From Zeimonas sp044507525 (GTDB lineage Bacteria; Pseudomonadota; Gammaproteobacteria; Burkholderiales; Burkholderiaceae_E): a stretch of DNA of 64,000 nucleotides. The notes under the pieces are model-generated. The model saw only the letters and a list, made by a program, of their open reading frames with translations. It made no database searches and was not told the origin of the DNA. The DNA lies in contig JBIQJM010000003.1 of assembly GCA_044507525.1 (NCBI GenBank), positions 1-64,000 of the forward strand, in the 5' to 3' direction. Positions 39,501 to 46,335 of this stretch are shown here, piece after piece. Both the position numbers and the translations under genes were made by a program. Each line of letters begins with the position of its first letter. The first letter of the stretch is position 1.

Positions 39501-39642
39501 GGTGCTCACGCTGTTCGTGCTGCCGACGATCTACACGCTGGTGTCCCGGCCGCGCCACCTCCTGCCCGAGCATGTCGAGCCGTCCTCGGGCGGGTCGGGG
39601 ATGCCGCTGGGCAGCGGGCAGGGCGCGCCGGCGCGTCGCTAG
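36535..39642 (+). CDS. RND-family multidrug efflux transporter (HAE1 type)
   Basis: 1035 aa from a GTG at 36535, full length for the family, with twelve membrane segments in two halves. The proton-relay Asp pair lies in LAIGLVVDDSIVVLENVYRHIEEG. SDVCIRRPVFATVLSLII at the start and AQFESFVDPLIIMFTVPLSI in the second half are typical. The pump works with the adaptor just upstream. Substrates cannot be inferred. Its position splits the rnhA-dnaQ neighbourhood. Confidence 0.95.
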   Translation: MRISDVCIRRPVFATVLSLIILLLGLVSYSRLQVREYPKIDEPTVTVSTSYLGASADIVESQVTKPLEDSIAGIEGVDVLTSISRPERSQITVRFRLERDPDGAAADVRDRVARVRSKLPDTIDEPVIAKVEADANPIIWLAFSSVSLSALEVSDIANRLVKPRLQTLPGAADVRIFGERKFSMRVWLDPDRLAGFSLTPGDVESALRRQNVELPSGRIESRQREFTVVSQSDLQRVQEFEDVVVRNVNGYAVRIRDVGHVTLAPQDERSIVRFNGRDAISLGLIKQATANPLTLAQALKEELPKLRAELPDGLSVEIANDNTLFIERSIESVYATILEAIVLVAAVIFLFLGTVRASFIPLVTIPVCLVGVCTLMLAAGFSINTLTLLALVLAIGLVVDDSIVVLENVYRHIEEGMEPVQAAFRGVREVGFAVVAMTLTLAAVYAPVAFTTGRTGRLFIEFALTLAGAVLVSGFLALTLTPMLCSRVLRHDPSPGPLLRTIDRALAALATGYERALRATLRARWLVVLLGVAVAAASIWLFQTTKRELAPVEDRATIVALFNGPDGASIDYTDRYARRIEAAALSIREADRVFVVSGSPTVTQGISFIRVVDWAERDRKIPEIIGEFQPQLREIPGVQAFAVAPASLGQSPRERPLNVVVLSSDPYEEIEATLEPMMRALHGDPRFQGVDTDLRLNKPELKVQIDRDRAADAGVDVDAIGRALETALGGRQVTRFKRQGEQYDVIVQFAAADRSTPQDISKIFVRGRNDTMVPLSSLVRVSEGVTARELNHFGQRRAVTITANLAPGTSLGEAVDVVESLAREHLGLGYALDYNGQTREFKQSSSTLLITFALALCFIYLVLAAQFESFVDPLIIMFTVPLSITGALLLLRWGGGTMNVYSQIGLITLVGLITKHGILIVEFANQMRDRGVALVPATIEAARLRLRPILMTTGAMVLGAAPLALASGAGAESRMQIGLIIVGGMSFGTVLTLFVLPTIYTLVSRPRHLLPEHVEPSSGGSGMPLGSGQGAPARR

Positions 39643-39680
39643 TTCCTTTCTCCCGTCATCTCTTCCGTGCACGGAGCGTA

Positions 39681-40445
39681 ATGAGACAGATCGTGCTCGA
39701 CACCGAGACCACCGGCCTTTCGGCCGACGACGGTCATCGCATCATCGAGATCGGCTGCGTCGAGATCGTCGACCGCCGGCTCACGGGCCGCTCGCTGCAC
39801 CTGTACCTGAACCCGGAACGCGACGTCGACGAGGGCGCGCTCGCGGTGCACGGCCTCACGCGCGAGCGCCTGCAGGACGAGCCCTGCTTCGCCGACGTCG
39901 CCGAACGTTTTCTCGCCTTCGTGCGCGATGCCGAGGTCCTGATCCACAACGCACCGTTCGACCTCGCGTTCCTCGACGCCGAGCTCGGACGGCTGCGACA
40001 TCCGCCGTTCCGCAGCTTCGGGACGAACATCGTCGACACGCTCGCGATGGCGCGCGAGCTGCACCCGGGCAGGCGCAACTCGCTCGATGCGCTCTGCGAG
40101 CGCTACGGCGTCTCGAACGCGCACCGCAAGCTGCACGGCGCGCTGCTCGACGCCGAACTGCTCGCCGACGTCTACCTCGCGATGACGCGCGGCCAGGACA
40201 GCCTCGAGATCGCGATGGGACCCGCGCTCGACGCGCTGGACGCGTTCGGCGAAGCCGCGCAATGGCCGCCGGCCGGCCTCGTCGTGCTCCCGGCGAGCGA
40301 CGACGAACTGCGTGCGCATCACGAACTGCTCGCGGCGATCGAGGCGCAGACGCGCAAGCCCGCGCTCTGGCAGGTGCTCGATGCGCTCGTCTCGGTACCC
40401 CCGCCGGAGACGTCGGCGAATTCGACTACACTTGCCGCAGGATGA
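39681..40445 (+). CDS. dnaQ: DNA polymerase III epsilon subunit (3'-5' proofreading exonuclease)
   Basis: 254 aa. ExoI is IVLDTETTGLS, ExoII is EVLIHNAPFDLAFLDAEL, and ExoIII is HGALLDAELLADVYL, giving the DEDDh catalytic set. The C-terminal tail beyond residue 190, which tethers epsilon to the alpha subunit, is present. The ATG at 39681 opens the normal start (MRQIVLDTETTG). The stop overlaps the DUF2863 gene start (ATGA). Confidence 0.95.
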   Translation: MRQIVLDTETTGLSADDGHRIIEIGCVEIVDRRLTGRSLHLYLNPERDVDEGALAVHGLTRERLQDEPCFADVAERFLAFVRDAEVLIHNAPFDLAFLDAELGRLRHPPFRSFGTNIVDTLAMARELHPGRRNSLDALCERYGVSNAHRKLHGALLDAELLADVYLAMTRGQDSLEIAMGPALDALDAFGEAAQWPPAGLVVLPASDDELRAHHELLAAIEAQTRKPALWQVLDALVSVPPPETSANSTTLAAG

Positions 40446-41659
40446 CCAAGGCCAGCATGAAAGAACATCGCCCCGCGCGATCCCGTGACCGCAAGAGCCA
40501 CCTGTCGCCCGATGCCGAGCGGCTGGTGTCTGCCGCGCTGGGCCTGGCGAATTCCGGCAGCCGTCTCGAAGATCGATACTGGGAAGCGCAACTCGCCACG
40601 CGCATCGAACGAATGCTCGACGGCGGTCACGTGCAGGGTGCGCACGACGCGCTCGACCGGCTCAACCAGACCGACGGCGAGGCCTACGGCGCGCTCGTCG
40701 AGGCGGTCGAGGAGGCCGCCGAGACGGTCACGCTCGAGGTCGAGGGCCAGCGCTGGGAAGCGCTGCTCGTGGTGGCGCCGCTCGTCGTCTGGACGCGCTT
40801 TCGCATTCCGTCGGGTCCGATCGCCGCGCCGGCGGCCGAAACGCTCGCCACGCACTGGCGCGCGCATACGCTCGCCCGCTCGGCCCGGTTCCAGATGCTG
40901 CCCTACCTGTTCAGCATCGACCAGCTCCCCGACGACTACGCCGAGTTGCGCCGTCTCACGCGGCGCATCGGACAGGCGGCGGTTGCCGGCCAGACGCCGC
41001 GCATCGACCTGAAGTCGCTGCCCGAGACGGCCGACATGCTCGCCGATACGCGTTTCCTGCTCGGCGTCGTCGCCGCGCCGGAAGGCGCGCCGGTGTTCCG
41101 CTGGCAGGAAGCCGATGCCGGCGATCACGCCGGCCGCGTTCCGTGCCTCGAAGCCTGGATCGCCCAGGCGCGCCCGACGATCGAACCGCTGCTTCCCGGT
41201 TGCGGTTTCGAGTGCCTGCTGCCCGACGCGTATCACATCAACCTGCGCGAGTCCGACCGGCGCGTGCGTCCGTACTCGATCCGCGCCGCGGTGCACTACC
41301 TCACGCACGCACTCGATCTCGAGCCCTCCGACATCAAGGCCACCGTCGCCGGTTTCGGACACGAGCGGCTCGACGAGTACCGCATCGGCCTGAGCATCCG
41401 CGACGAAGACGAGGTCGCGCACGGAATCGTCTGGCCGCTGCTCGGCGCGGAATCCGACCAGGACGACCCGGCGCCGATCGAGCAGATCCGCGAGGTGCTG
41501 CGCGAGGTCGGCGTCGCGGAAGTCCGGCTGTGGCGCGACCTCAGCGAACCCGAGTTCTGCGACGACTGCGGGGTGCCGCTCTATCCGAACGGCAAGGGCG
41601 AGATCGTGCACGCCGAGATGCCGGGCGACGTCGAGCCGGAGTCGACGCACTTCCACTGA
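40442..41659 (+). CDS. DUF2863 family protein
   Basis: 405 aa with no signal or membrane segments. It matches the Burkholderiales DUF2863 family by overall sequence; the function is unknown. Residues 20-90 are helical (SPDAERLVSAALGLANSGSR, RIERMLDGGHVQGAHDALDR). A single zinc-type C-D-D-C pair lies near residue 377 (EFCDDCGVPLYPNGKGE). The ATG overlaps the dnaQ stop by 4 bases, so it is produced with the proofreading subunit. That linkage suggests, but does not show, a role near DNA metabolism. Confidence 0.78.
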   Translation: MTKASMKEHRPARSRDRKSHLSPDAERLVSAALGLANSGSRLEDRYWEAQLATRIERMLDGGHVQGAHDALDRLNQTDGEAYGALVEAVEEAAETVTLEVEGQRWEALLVVAPLVVWTRFRIPSGPIAAPAAETLATHWRAHTLARSARFQMLPYLFSIDQLPDDYAELRRLTRRIGQAAVAGQTPRIDLKSLPETADMLADTRFLLGVVAAPEGAPVFRWQEADAGDHAGRVPCLEAWIAQARPTIEPLLPGCGFECLLPDAYHINLRESDRRVRPYSIRAAVHYLTHALDLEPSDIKATVAGFGHERLDEYRIGLSIRDEDEVAHGIVWPLLGAESDQDDPAPIEQIREVLREVGVAEVRLWRDLSEPEFCDDCGVPLYPNGKGEIVHAEMPGDVEPESTHFH

Positions 41660-41667
41660 GCAAGCGA

Positions 41668-41685
41668 AAGGGGAAGAAGCCCCTT
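41668..41685. terminator. Small hairpin between convergent DUF2863 and soxS/W genes
   Basis: AAGGGG and CCCCTT form a six-base stem with a six-base loop in the 81-base gap between two convergent stops. No run of T follows on either strand, so rho-independent termination is uncertain. Confidence 0.35.
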
Positions 41686-41740
41686 CGGCCTGCGCTCTGC
41701 GCGAACGCCTGATGTCGAACGTGCGGGAGCGGTCGCCGGG

Positions 41741-42283
41741 CTATCGTTCGCGCGCGCGCTCCAGCGCGCTGGCGATCCTTCGTTCGAGATAGGCCCCGTA
41801 GAAGTCGGGCGAGGCGTAGCCGACGAGCCGTTCCGCGACTTCCTTCCCGTCGCCGGCCAGGAAGACGACGGTCGGGGCGATGCGGATCCCGAAGGATTCG
41901 GCCATCGCGGCGGCGGATTGCGCCGGGACGGCGCCTTTCGTCGCAGGCCCGCCGCTCGGCGCGTCGGCGAAGCGGCGCTCGTCGCCGATCCCGTATTCGA
42001 CGACGCGTACGCCGCCGATCTCGTTCTCGAGATGGCGCAGGTAGTTGCGCCGCACGACCTCGCAGTACGGGCAACCGGGCAGCGAGAACAGCGCGACGAC
42101 GACGTCGGCGTCGCGCGCGGCGAGCACGGATTGCGGTGAGCGCGTGCCGTCGAGCGCGGGCGCCGCGCCGGCCGCGGGGGCGGCGGGTACCGCCTGCGGC
42201 GAGGCGACGGCCGCAACGAAGGCGCTCGCTGCGACGAGTGCGAGTAGCGGCGCAACGAAGCGCTTGGACCTCGATCGGGCCAT
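41741..42283 (-). CDS. Periplasmic thioredoxin-fold protein of the Sox locus (SoxS/SoxW-like)
   Basis: 180 aa. A signal peptide of about 35 residues is followed by a thioredoxin-like fold with the active pair C71-P-Y-C74 in LFSLPGCPYCEVVRRNYL. The cis-Pro region is RIAPTVVFLAGDG. In Paracoccus, SoxS and SoxW keep Sox protein thiols reduced or reactivate SoxY. It is transcribed away from soxR, and its promoter faces that of soxR over one shared inverted repeat. Whether it is closer to SoxS or SoxW cannot be settled by eye. Confidence 0.8.
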   Translation of the reverse strand: MARSRSKRFVAPLLALVAASAFVAAVASPQAVPAAPAAGAAPALDGTRSPQSVLAARDADVVVALFSLPGCPYCEVVRRNYLRHLENEIGGVRVVEYGIGDERRFADAPSGGPATKGAVPAQSAAAMAESFGIRIAPTVVFLAGDGKEVAERLVGYASPDFYGAYLERRIASALERARER

Positions 42284-42298
42284 TCTCGTTCCTGATGC

Positions 42299-42327
42299 TT
42301 GACTGTATGACTATGCGCTCATATAGT
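42299..42327 (+). promoter_or_regulatory. Sigma70-like promoter for soxR-CDYZAXB
   Basis: TTGACT (42299-42304), a 17-base spacer and TATAGT (42322-42327); each hexamer matches the consensus at five of six positions. It lies 60 bases before the soxR ATG. The -10 element overlaps the right arm of the inverted repeat at 42307-42330. Confidence 0.7.
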
Positions 42328-42330
42328 CAT
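42307..42330. promoter_or_regulatory. Perfect inverted repeat, candidate SoxR operator
   Basis: ATGACTAT, eight bases, then ATAGTCAT: two perfect 8-base arms. It covers the spacer and -10 of the rightward promoter and the -10 and spacer of the leftward one, so one bound dimer could block both. The AT-rich arms stand out in a very GC-rich region. ArsR-family repressors such as the adjacent SoxR bind repeats of this kind. Confidence 0.7.
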
Positions 42331-42338
42331 CCTATCAA
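42310..42338 (-). promoter_or_regulatory. Sigma70-like promoter for the leftward soxS/W-like gene
   Basis: Read leftward: TTGATA (42338-42333), a 17-base spacer and CATAGT (42315-42310). The -35 matches five of six and the -10 four of six consensus positions. It lies 26 bases before the gene start and overlaps the rightward promoter back to back. Confidence 0.55.
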
Positions 42339-42387
42339 GCCGCGGCCTCGATAGAAGAACAGGGTGCCCGGCAGCGGAGGAGACGCA

Positions 42388-42765
42388 ATGGACTCGCTGG
42401 GCCAGGTATTCGAGACGGTGTCGAGCTATTTCGCGCTGCTCTCCGAGCCGACGCGCCTGCGCATCCTGCATTCGATCTGCCGCGGGGAGAAGAGCGTCTC
42501 GCAGATCGTCGCCGAGACCGGCGCGACGCAGACGAACGTCTCGCGGCATCTCAACCTGCTGTACCGGGCCGGCGCCCTGAGCCGGCGCAAGGACGGCAAT
42601 TTCACCTACTACGGCGTCTGCGACAGCGCGCTCGTGGAGATCTGCCGCACGGTCTGCACGCACATCGCCGCGCGCGGCGACGTGCTCTCGGAGGAGCGCT
42701 CCGGAATGCGACAGCTCGCCGAGCAATGGGAAGCGCGCGTCGAAGCGCCCGGGGAACTCCGATGA
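42388..42765 (+). CDS. soxR: ArsR-family regulator of the Sox locus, SoxR
   Basis: 125 aa winged helix. YFALLSEPTRLRILHSICRG and VAETGATQTNVSRHLNLLYRAGAL form the DNA-binding core, with the wing at SRRKDGNFTYYGV. Cysteines C31, C78, C86 and C90 are available. Related regulators (SoxR, BigR, SqrR) sense sulfane sulfur through a cysteine pair, so this one probably de-represses the locus in response to persulfides. The ATG at 42388 has GGAGGAG 6 bases upstream; a GTG 24 bases earlier is weaker. The stop overlaps the soxC start. Confidence 0.85.
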   Translation: MDSLGQVFETVSSYFALLSEPTRLRILHSICRGEKSVSQIVAETGATQTNVSRHLNLLYRAGALSRRKDGNFTYYGVCDSALVEICRTVCTHIAARGDVLSEERSGMRQLAEQWEARVEAPGELR

Positions 42766-44171
42766 ACGATCGTCTCGAGTCGCGAAGCGGGCCCGGCGAC
42801 AGCGCGGTGCGGATGGCGGGTCGCATCCGACCGGCGCCCGAGAACGGCCTGTCGAGCGAGGAGCTCGAGCGCGCCCGCCGCGCGCGGCGCAGCTTCATGG
42901 GCAAGGCGCTCGCGATGGGCGCCGGAGCGGGCGCTGCCGCGCGGGTCGCCGCGGGCCCCACGGGCGGCGGATCGACGCCGCGCGAGGCGCCCGGAATCGA
43001 CGGCGCCGGCGAGAAGGCGATCCTCGAACTCCCGCCGCACACGACGGGACTCGGGCAGCCCGTCGCCGCACGCGGCTACGGGGTGCCCTCGCAATGGGAG
43101 CGCAACCTGCAGCGCCGCGAGAGCCCGGGGCTCACGCGCGTGTCGGCTTCGTCGGTGAGCTTCGCTCCGCTGCAGGGGATGTTCGGGATCATCACGCCGA
43201 ACGGCCTGCACTTCGAGCGCCATCACCAGGGATGGTGGGACATCGACCCGAGCCGGCATCGGCTGATGGTCAACGGACTCGTGCGCGAAGCGCGGGTCTT
43301 CACGATGGACGACCTGATGCGCCTGCCGTCGGTCTCGCGCATCCACTTCATCGAGTGCGGCGCGAACACCGGGATGGAGTGGAGCAACACGGCGGTGCCC
43401 ACCGTGCAGTACACGCACGGCATGCTGTCGTGCGCCGAGTTCACCGGCGTGCCGCTCGCGACGCTGCTCGACCTCTGCGGTTACGACCGCGAAAACGGCC
43501 GGTACGTGCTCGCCGAAGGCGCCGACGGCTCGTCGATGACGCGCACGATCCCGATCGAGCGCGCACTCGACGACGTCCTCGTCGCGTGGGGGATGAACGG
43601 CGAGATGCTGCGACCCGAGAACGGCTACCCGCTGCGGCTCGTCGTGCCCGGCGTGCAGGGCGTGTCGTGGGTCAAGTACCTGCGTCGCATCGAGGTCGGC
43701 GACCAGCCCTGGTACACGAAGGACGAAACCGTCCACTACGTCGACCTGATGCCCGACGGCCAGCACCGCCAGTTCACGTCGATCCAGGAAGTGAAGTCGG
43801 TCATCACGACGCCGTCGGGCGGGCAGATGCTCCTCGACAAGGGGTACTACAACGTCAGCGGCCTCGCCTGGTCGGGACGCGGACGGATCCAGCGCGTCGA
43901 CGTGTCCTTCGACGGGGGCCGCAACTGGCGCACCGCGCGCCTGGGAAGCCTCGTGCTGCCGAAGGCGCTGACGCGTTTCTCGATCGACTGGGTGTGGGAC
44001 GGCTCGCCCGCGGTCCTGCAGAGTCGCGCGATCGACGAGACCGGGCAGGTGCAGCCGAAGATCAACCAGCTGCGTGCAGTGCGCGGGACGCGCTCGATCT
44101 ATCACAACAACGCGATCCAGTCCTGGCGGGTGGCCGACTCGGGCGAGGTGTTCAATGTCCAGGTGTGGTGA
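42762..44171 (+). CDS. soxC: Sulfane dehydrogenase molybdenum subunit SoxC
   Basis: 469 aa. The Tat signal is ARRARRSFMGKALAMGAGAG, beginning near residue 38. The molybdopterin domain follows; the Mo-ligating cysteine is C199 in IHFIECGANTGMEW. GVQGVSWVKYLRRIEV and the dimerisation domain with SGLAWSGRGRIQRVDVSFDGG are typical of SoxC and sulfite oxidases. With SoxD it oxidises the sulfane sulfur on SoxY-Cys, so thiosulfate yields eight electrons and no sulfur globules need form. The start overlaps the soxR stop (ATGA), and the end overlaps soxD by 17 bases. Confidence 0.95.
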   Translation: MNDRLESRSGPGDSAVRMAGRIRPAPENGLSSEELERARRARRSFMGKALAMGAGAGAAARVAAGPTGGGSTPREAPGIDGAGEKAILELPPHTTGLGQPVAARGYGVPSQWERNLQRRESPGLTRVSASSVSFAPLQGMFGIITPNGLHFERHHQGWWDIDPSRHRLMVNGLVREARVFTMDDLMRLPSVSRIHFIECGANTGMEWSNTAVPTVQYTHGMLSCAEFTGVPLATLLDLCGYDRENGRYVLAEGADGSSMTRTIPIERALDDVLVAWGMNGEMLRPENGYPLRLVVPGVQGVSWVKYLRRIEVGDQPWYTKDETVHYVDLMPDGQHRQFTSIQEVKSVITTPSGGQMLLDKGYYNVSGLAWSGRGRIQRVDVSFDGGRNWRTARLGSLVLPKALTRFSIDWVWDGSPAVLQSRAIDETGQVQPKINQLRAVRGTRSIYHNNAIQSWRVADSGEVFNVQVW

Positions 44172-45345
44172 GCGGCGCCTGCGGGCGTTCGGGCGCGCGG
44201 GCCAGGCGCTGGCGCTGGCCGCCGCCGTGACCGGTCTCGCCGGATCGATGACCGCGCTCGCGGCCGCCCCCGGGAAGACGCCGGCCGCGATCGCGAAGGC
44301 CGACGCGAAGCCGGCGCCGAAGGACGCGCAACGGGCGACGCCGCCGTGGGCCGACATCGGCCGTCCCGCCACGCGCGCGGAGATCCAGGCGTGGGACATC
44401 GACGTGCGGGCCGACTTCAAGGGGCTGCCGCCGGGCTCGGGTTCGGTCGACGACGGAGAGCTCGTATGGGAGGCGCAATGCGCGTCCTGCCACGGCACCT
44501 TCGGCGAATCGAACGAAGTGTTCACGCCGATCGTCGGCGGCACGACGAAGGAGGACATCGAGACGGGTCATGTCGCGAACCTGAAGCGATCCGACTTCCC
44601 GCAGCGCAGCACGATGATGAAGCTCTCGCAGGTCTCGACGTTGTGGGACTACATCCGTCGCGCAATGCCGTGGAACGCGCCGAAGTCCCTGTCGACGGAC
44701 GAAGTCTATGCGGTCACGGCGTACATCCTGCACCTCGCCGACGTCGTCCCCGCCGATTTCGTTCTGTCGGATCGGAATATCGTGGACGTGCAGCGGCGCT
44801 TGCCCAATCGTAGCGGGATGTCGTTCCACGAGCCCCTGTGGCGCGTCGACGGCAAGCCCGACGTGCAGGGCGACGCCTGCATGCGGGATTGTCCCAGCGA
44901 CGCGGCACGCCGGGCCGCGGCCGGCTTGCCCGAGCACGCGCGCAACGCGCATGGAAACCTGATGGCGCAGAATCGCGTCGTCGGACCCGTGCGGGGAGCC
45001 GACACGACGCGCCCGCCGCGCAGCGGGATCGACGCAGCCGAGGTCGTCGCGATGGCGCAAGCGACGATGCTCGAGACGGTGCCCCACCAGCGCAAGCCCG
45101 GCGACCTCGCACGCGAGGCGAACTGCATGGCCTGCCATGCCGTGGCGACGCGCATGGTCGGGCCGTCGTTCGACGACATCGGCGGGAAGTACCGCGGCCG
45201 TCCCGGTGCGGCCGAGTTGCTCGTCGGCCGCGTGAAGAACGGCACGAGCGGCGTCTGGGGCGACGTCCCGATGCCGCCGAACGCGGCGATCGCGGATGAC
45301 GACATCCGGGTTATCGTGAACTGGATCCTCGAGGATCGCAGATGA
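44155..45345 (+). CDS. soxD: Sulfane dehydrogenase dihaem cytochrome c subunit SoxD
   Basis: 396 aa. The signal peptide ends near TALAAA. Two covalent haem sites are C109-A-S-C-H113 and C324-M-A-C-H328, one in each cytochrome domain. PWNAPKSLSTDEVYAVTAYILHLADVV and the later DVPMPPN contain the likely distal Met ligands. It takes electrons from SoxC to a small cytochrome. The ATG at 44155 lies within the end of soxC. Confidence 0.94.
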   Translation: MSRCGERRLRAFGRAGQALALAAAVTGLAGSMTALAAAPGKTPAAIAKADAKPAPKDAQRATPPWADIGRPATRAEIQAWDIDVRADFKGLPPGSGSVDDGELVWEAQCASCHGTFGESNEVFTPIVGGTTKEDIETGHVANLKRSDFPQRSTMMKLSQVSTLWDYIRRAMPWNAPKSLSTDEVYAVTAYILHLADVVPADFVLSDRNIVDVQRRLPNRSGMSFHEPLWRVDGKPDVQGDACMRDCPSDAARRAAAGLPEHARNAHGNLMAQNRVVGPVRGADTTRPPRSGIDAAEVVAMAQATMLETVPHQRKPGDLAREANCMACHAVATRMVGPSFDDIGGKYRGRPGAAELLVGRVKNGTSGVWGDVPMPPNAAIADDDIRVIVNWILEDRR

Positions 45346-45413
45346 AGAATCGATCTATGCTTGGCGCCACCCCGATTCGCTCCGGCAATCGGTCAACGAA
45401 GGAGACTGAACTG

Positions 45414-45884
45414 ATGAAGGTATCGAGACGCACGACCTTGCAGGTCGCCGGCAGCGCGAGCCTGTACGGCGCGCTGCTGTCGCTGGGACTGCTTCGACCC
45501 GGAACCGCAGCTGCGGAGGCATTCGACTCGAAGGCGTTCCAGGTCGCCGGTGTGCCCGACACGTTGAAGGCGCTCGGCGCGGCCGGAGCCGCCGAGTCGA
45601 AGGACGTCGTCATCGTCTCGCCGGACATCGCGGAGAACGGGGCGGTCGTGCCGGTGGCGGTCAAGAGCAACCTGCCGAACACCGAATCGATCGCGCTGCT
45701 CGTCGAGAAGAACCCCAATGCGCTCGCCGGCGCGTACGACATCCTCGACGGAGCGCAGCCCGAGGTCAGCATGCGGATCAAGATGGGGCAGAGCTCCGAC
45801 GTCGTCGCGCTGGTGAAGGCCGACGGCAAGTACTACACGGCGCGCAAGGAGATCAAGGTCACGCTCGGCGGCTGCGGCGGCTGA
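45414..45884 (+). CDS. soxY: Sulfur carrier protein SoxY
   Basis: 156 aa. The C-terminal swinging arm ends GGCGG with the substrate-bearing cysteine C154. The Tat signal KVSRRTTLQVAGSASLYGAL begins at residue 2. SoxY carries sulfur intermediates as a cysteine adduct within the SoxYZ complex. The ATG at 45414 is chosen because AAGGAG lies upstream and it begins the Tat signal. An earlier ATG at 45342 overlaps the soxD stop and would add 24 residues. Confidence 0.95.
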   Translation: MKVSRRTTLQVAGSASLYGALLSLGLLRPGTAAAEAFDSKAFQVAGVPDTLKALGAAGAAESKDVVIVSPDIAENGAVVPVAVKSNLPNTESIALLVEKNPNALAGAYDILDGAQPEVSMRIKMGQSSDVVALVKADGKYYTARKEIKVTLGGCGG

Positions 45885-45934
45885 CGCGCCGGAAGTCCTC
45901 GATCCGTTCCCGATCCCGACAGGAGACCTGCGAC

Positions 45935-46246
45935 ATGGCAGACCCGATGAAGATCCGTGCGACCGCCAAGGATGGCGTCGCCGACGTGCGCGTGCTGATG
46001 GCGCACGAGATGGAGACCGGACAGCGCAAGGACGCTGCCGGCAAGACGATTCCCGCCTGGCACATCACCGAAGTGACCGCGACGCTGAACGGCAAGCCCG
46101 TGCTGCGTGCGCACTGGGGGCCGGCGATCTCGAAGAATCCCTACCTGCAGTTCAAGGTGAAGGACGCGAAGCCGGGCGACAAGATCGCGATCACCTGGGT
46201 GGACAACAAGGGCGACAAGCGCACCGACGAAGCGACGGTGAGCTGA
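45935..46246 (+). CDS. soxZ: SoxYZ complex subunit SoxZ
   Basis: 103 aa with no signal peptide. The start MKIRATAKDGVADVRVLMAHEMETG and the core ISKNPYLQFKVKDAKPGDKI are the standard SoxZ beta-sandwich. It should reach the periplasm bound to SoxY, which has a Tat signal. AGGAG lies 10 bases before the ATG. An 89-base gap separates it from soxA. Confidence 0.96.
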   Translation: MADPMKIRATAKDGVADVRVLMAHEMETGQRKDAAGKTIPAWHITEVTATLNGKPVLRAHWGPAISKNPYLQFKVKDAKPGDKIAITWVDNKGDKRTDEATVS

Positions 46247-46335
46247 AGGACGCGTTCCAGGCGCTCCCGGACACGACCGCCGCGCGGCGCGGCGCGGGAA
46301 CGTCGCGGACCATTCACGACACGAGGAGACGATCC

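Noticed and set aside
36457..39672. A 1071-codon minus-strand frame opposite the RND pump
   Set aside because: Asp/Arg/His-rich text with no family resemblance; the plus strand encodes a full RND transporter.
46247..46335. A terminator or promoter in the soxZ-soxA gap
   Set aside because: A GC-rich CCGCGC/GCGCGG stem is possible, but there is no T tract and no clear -35/-10 pair.
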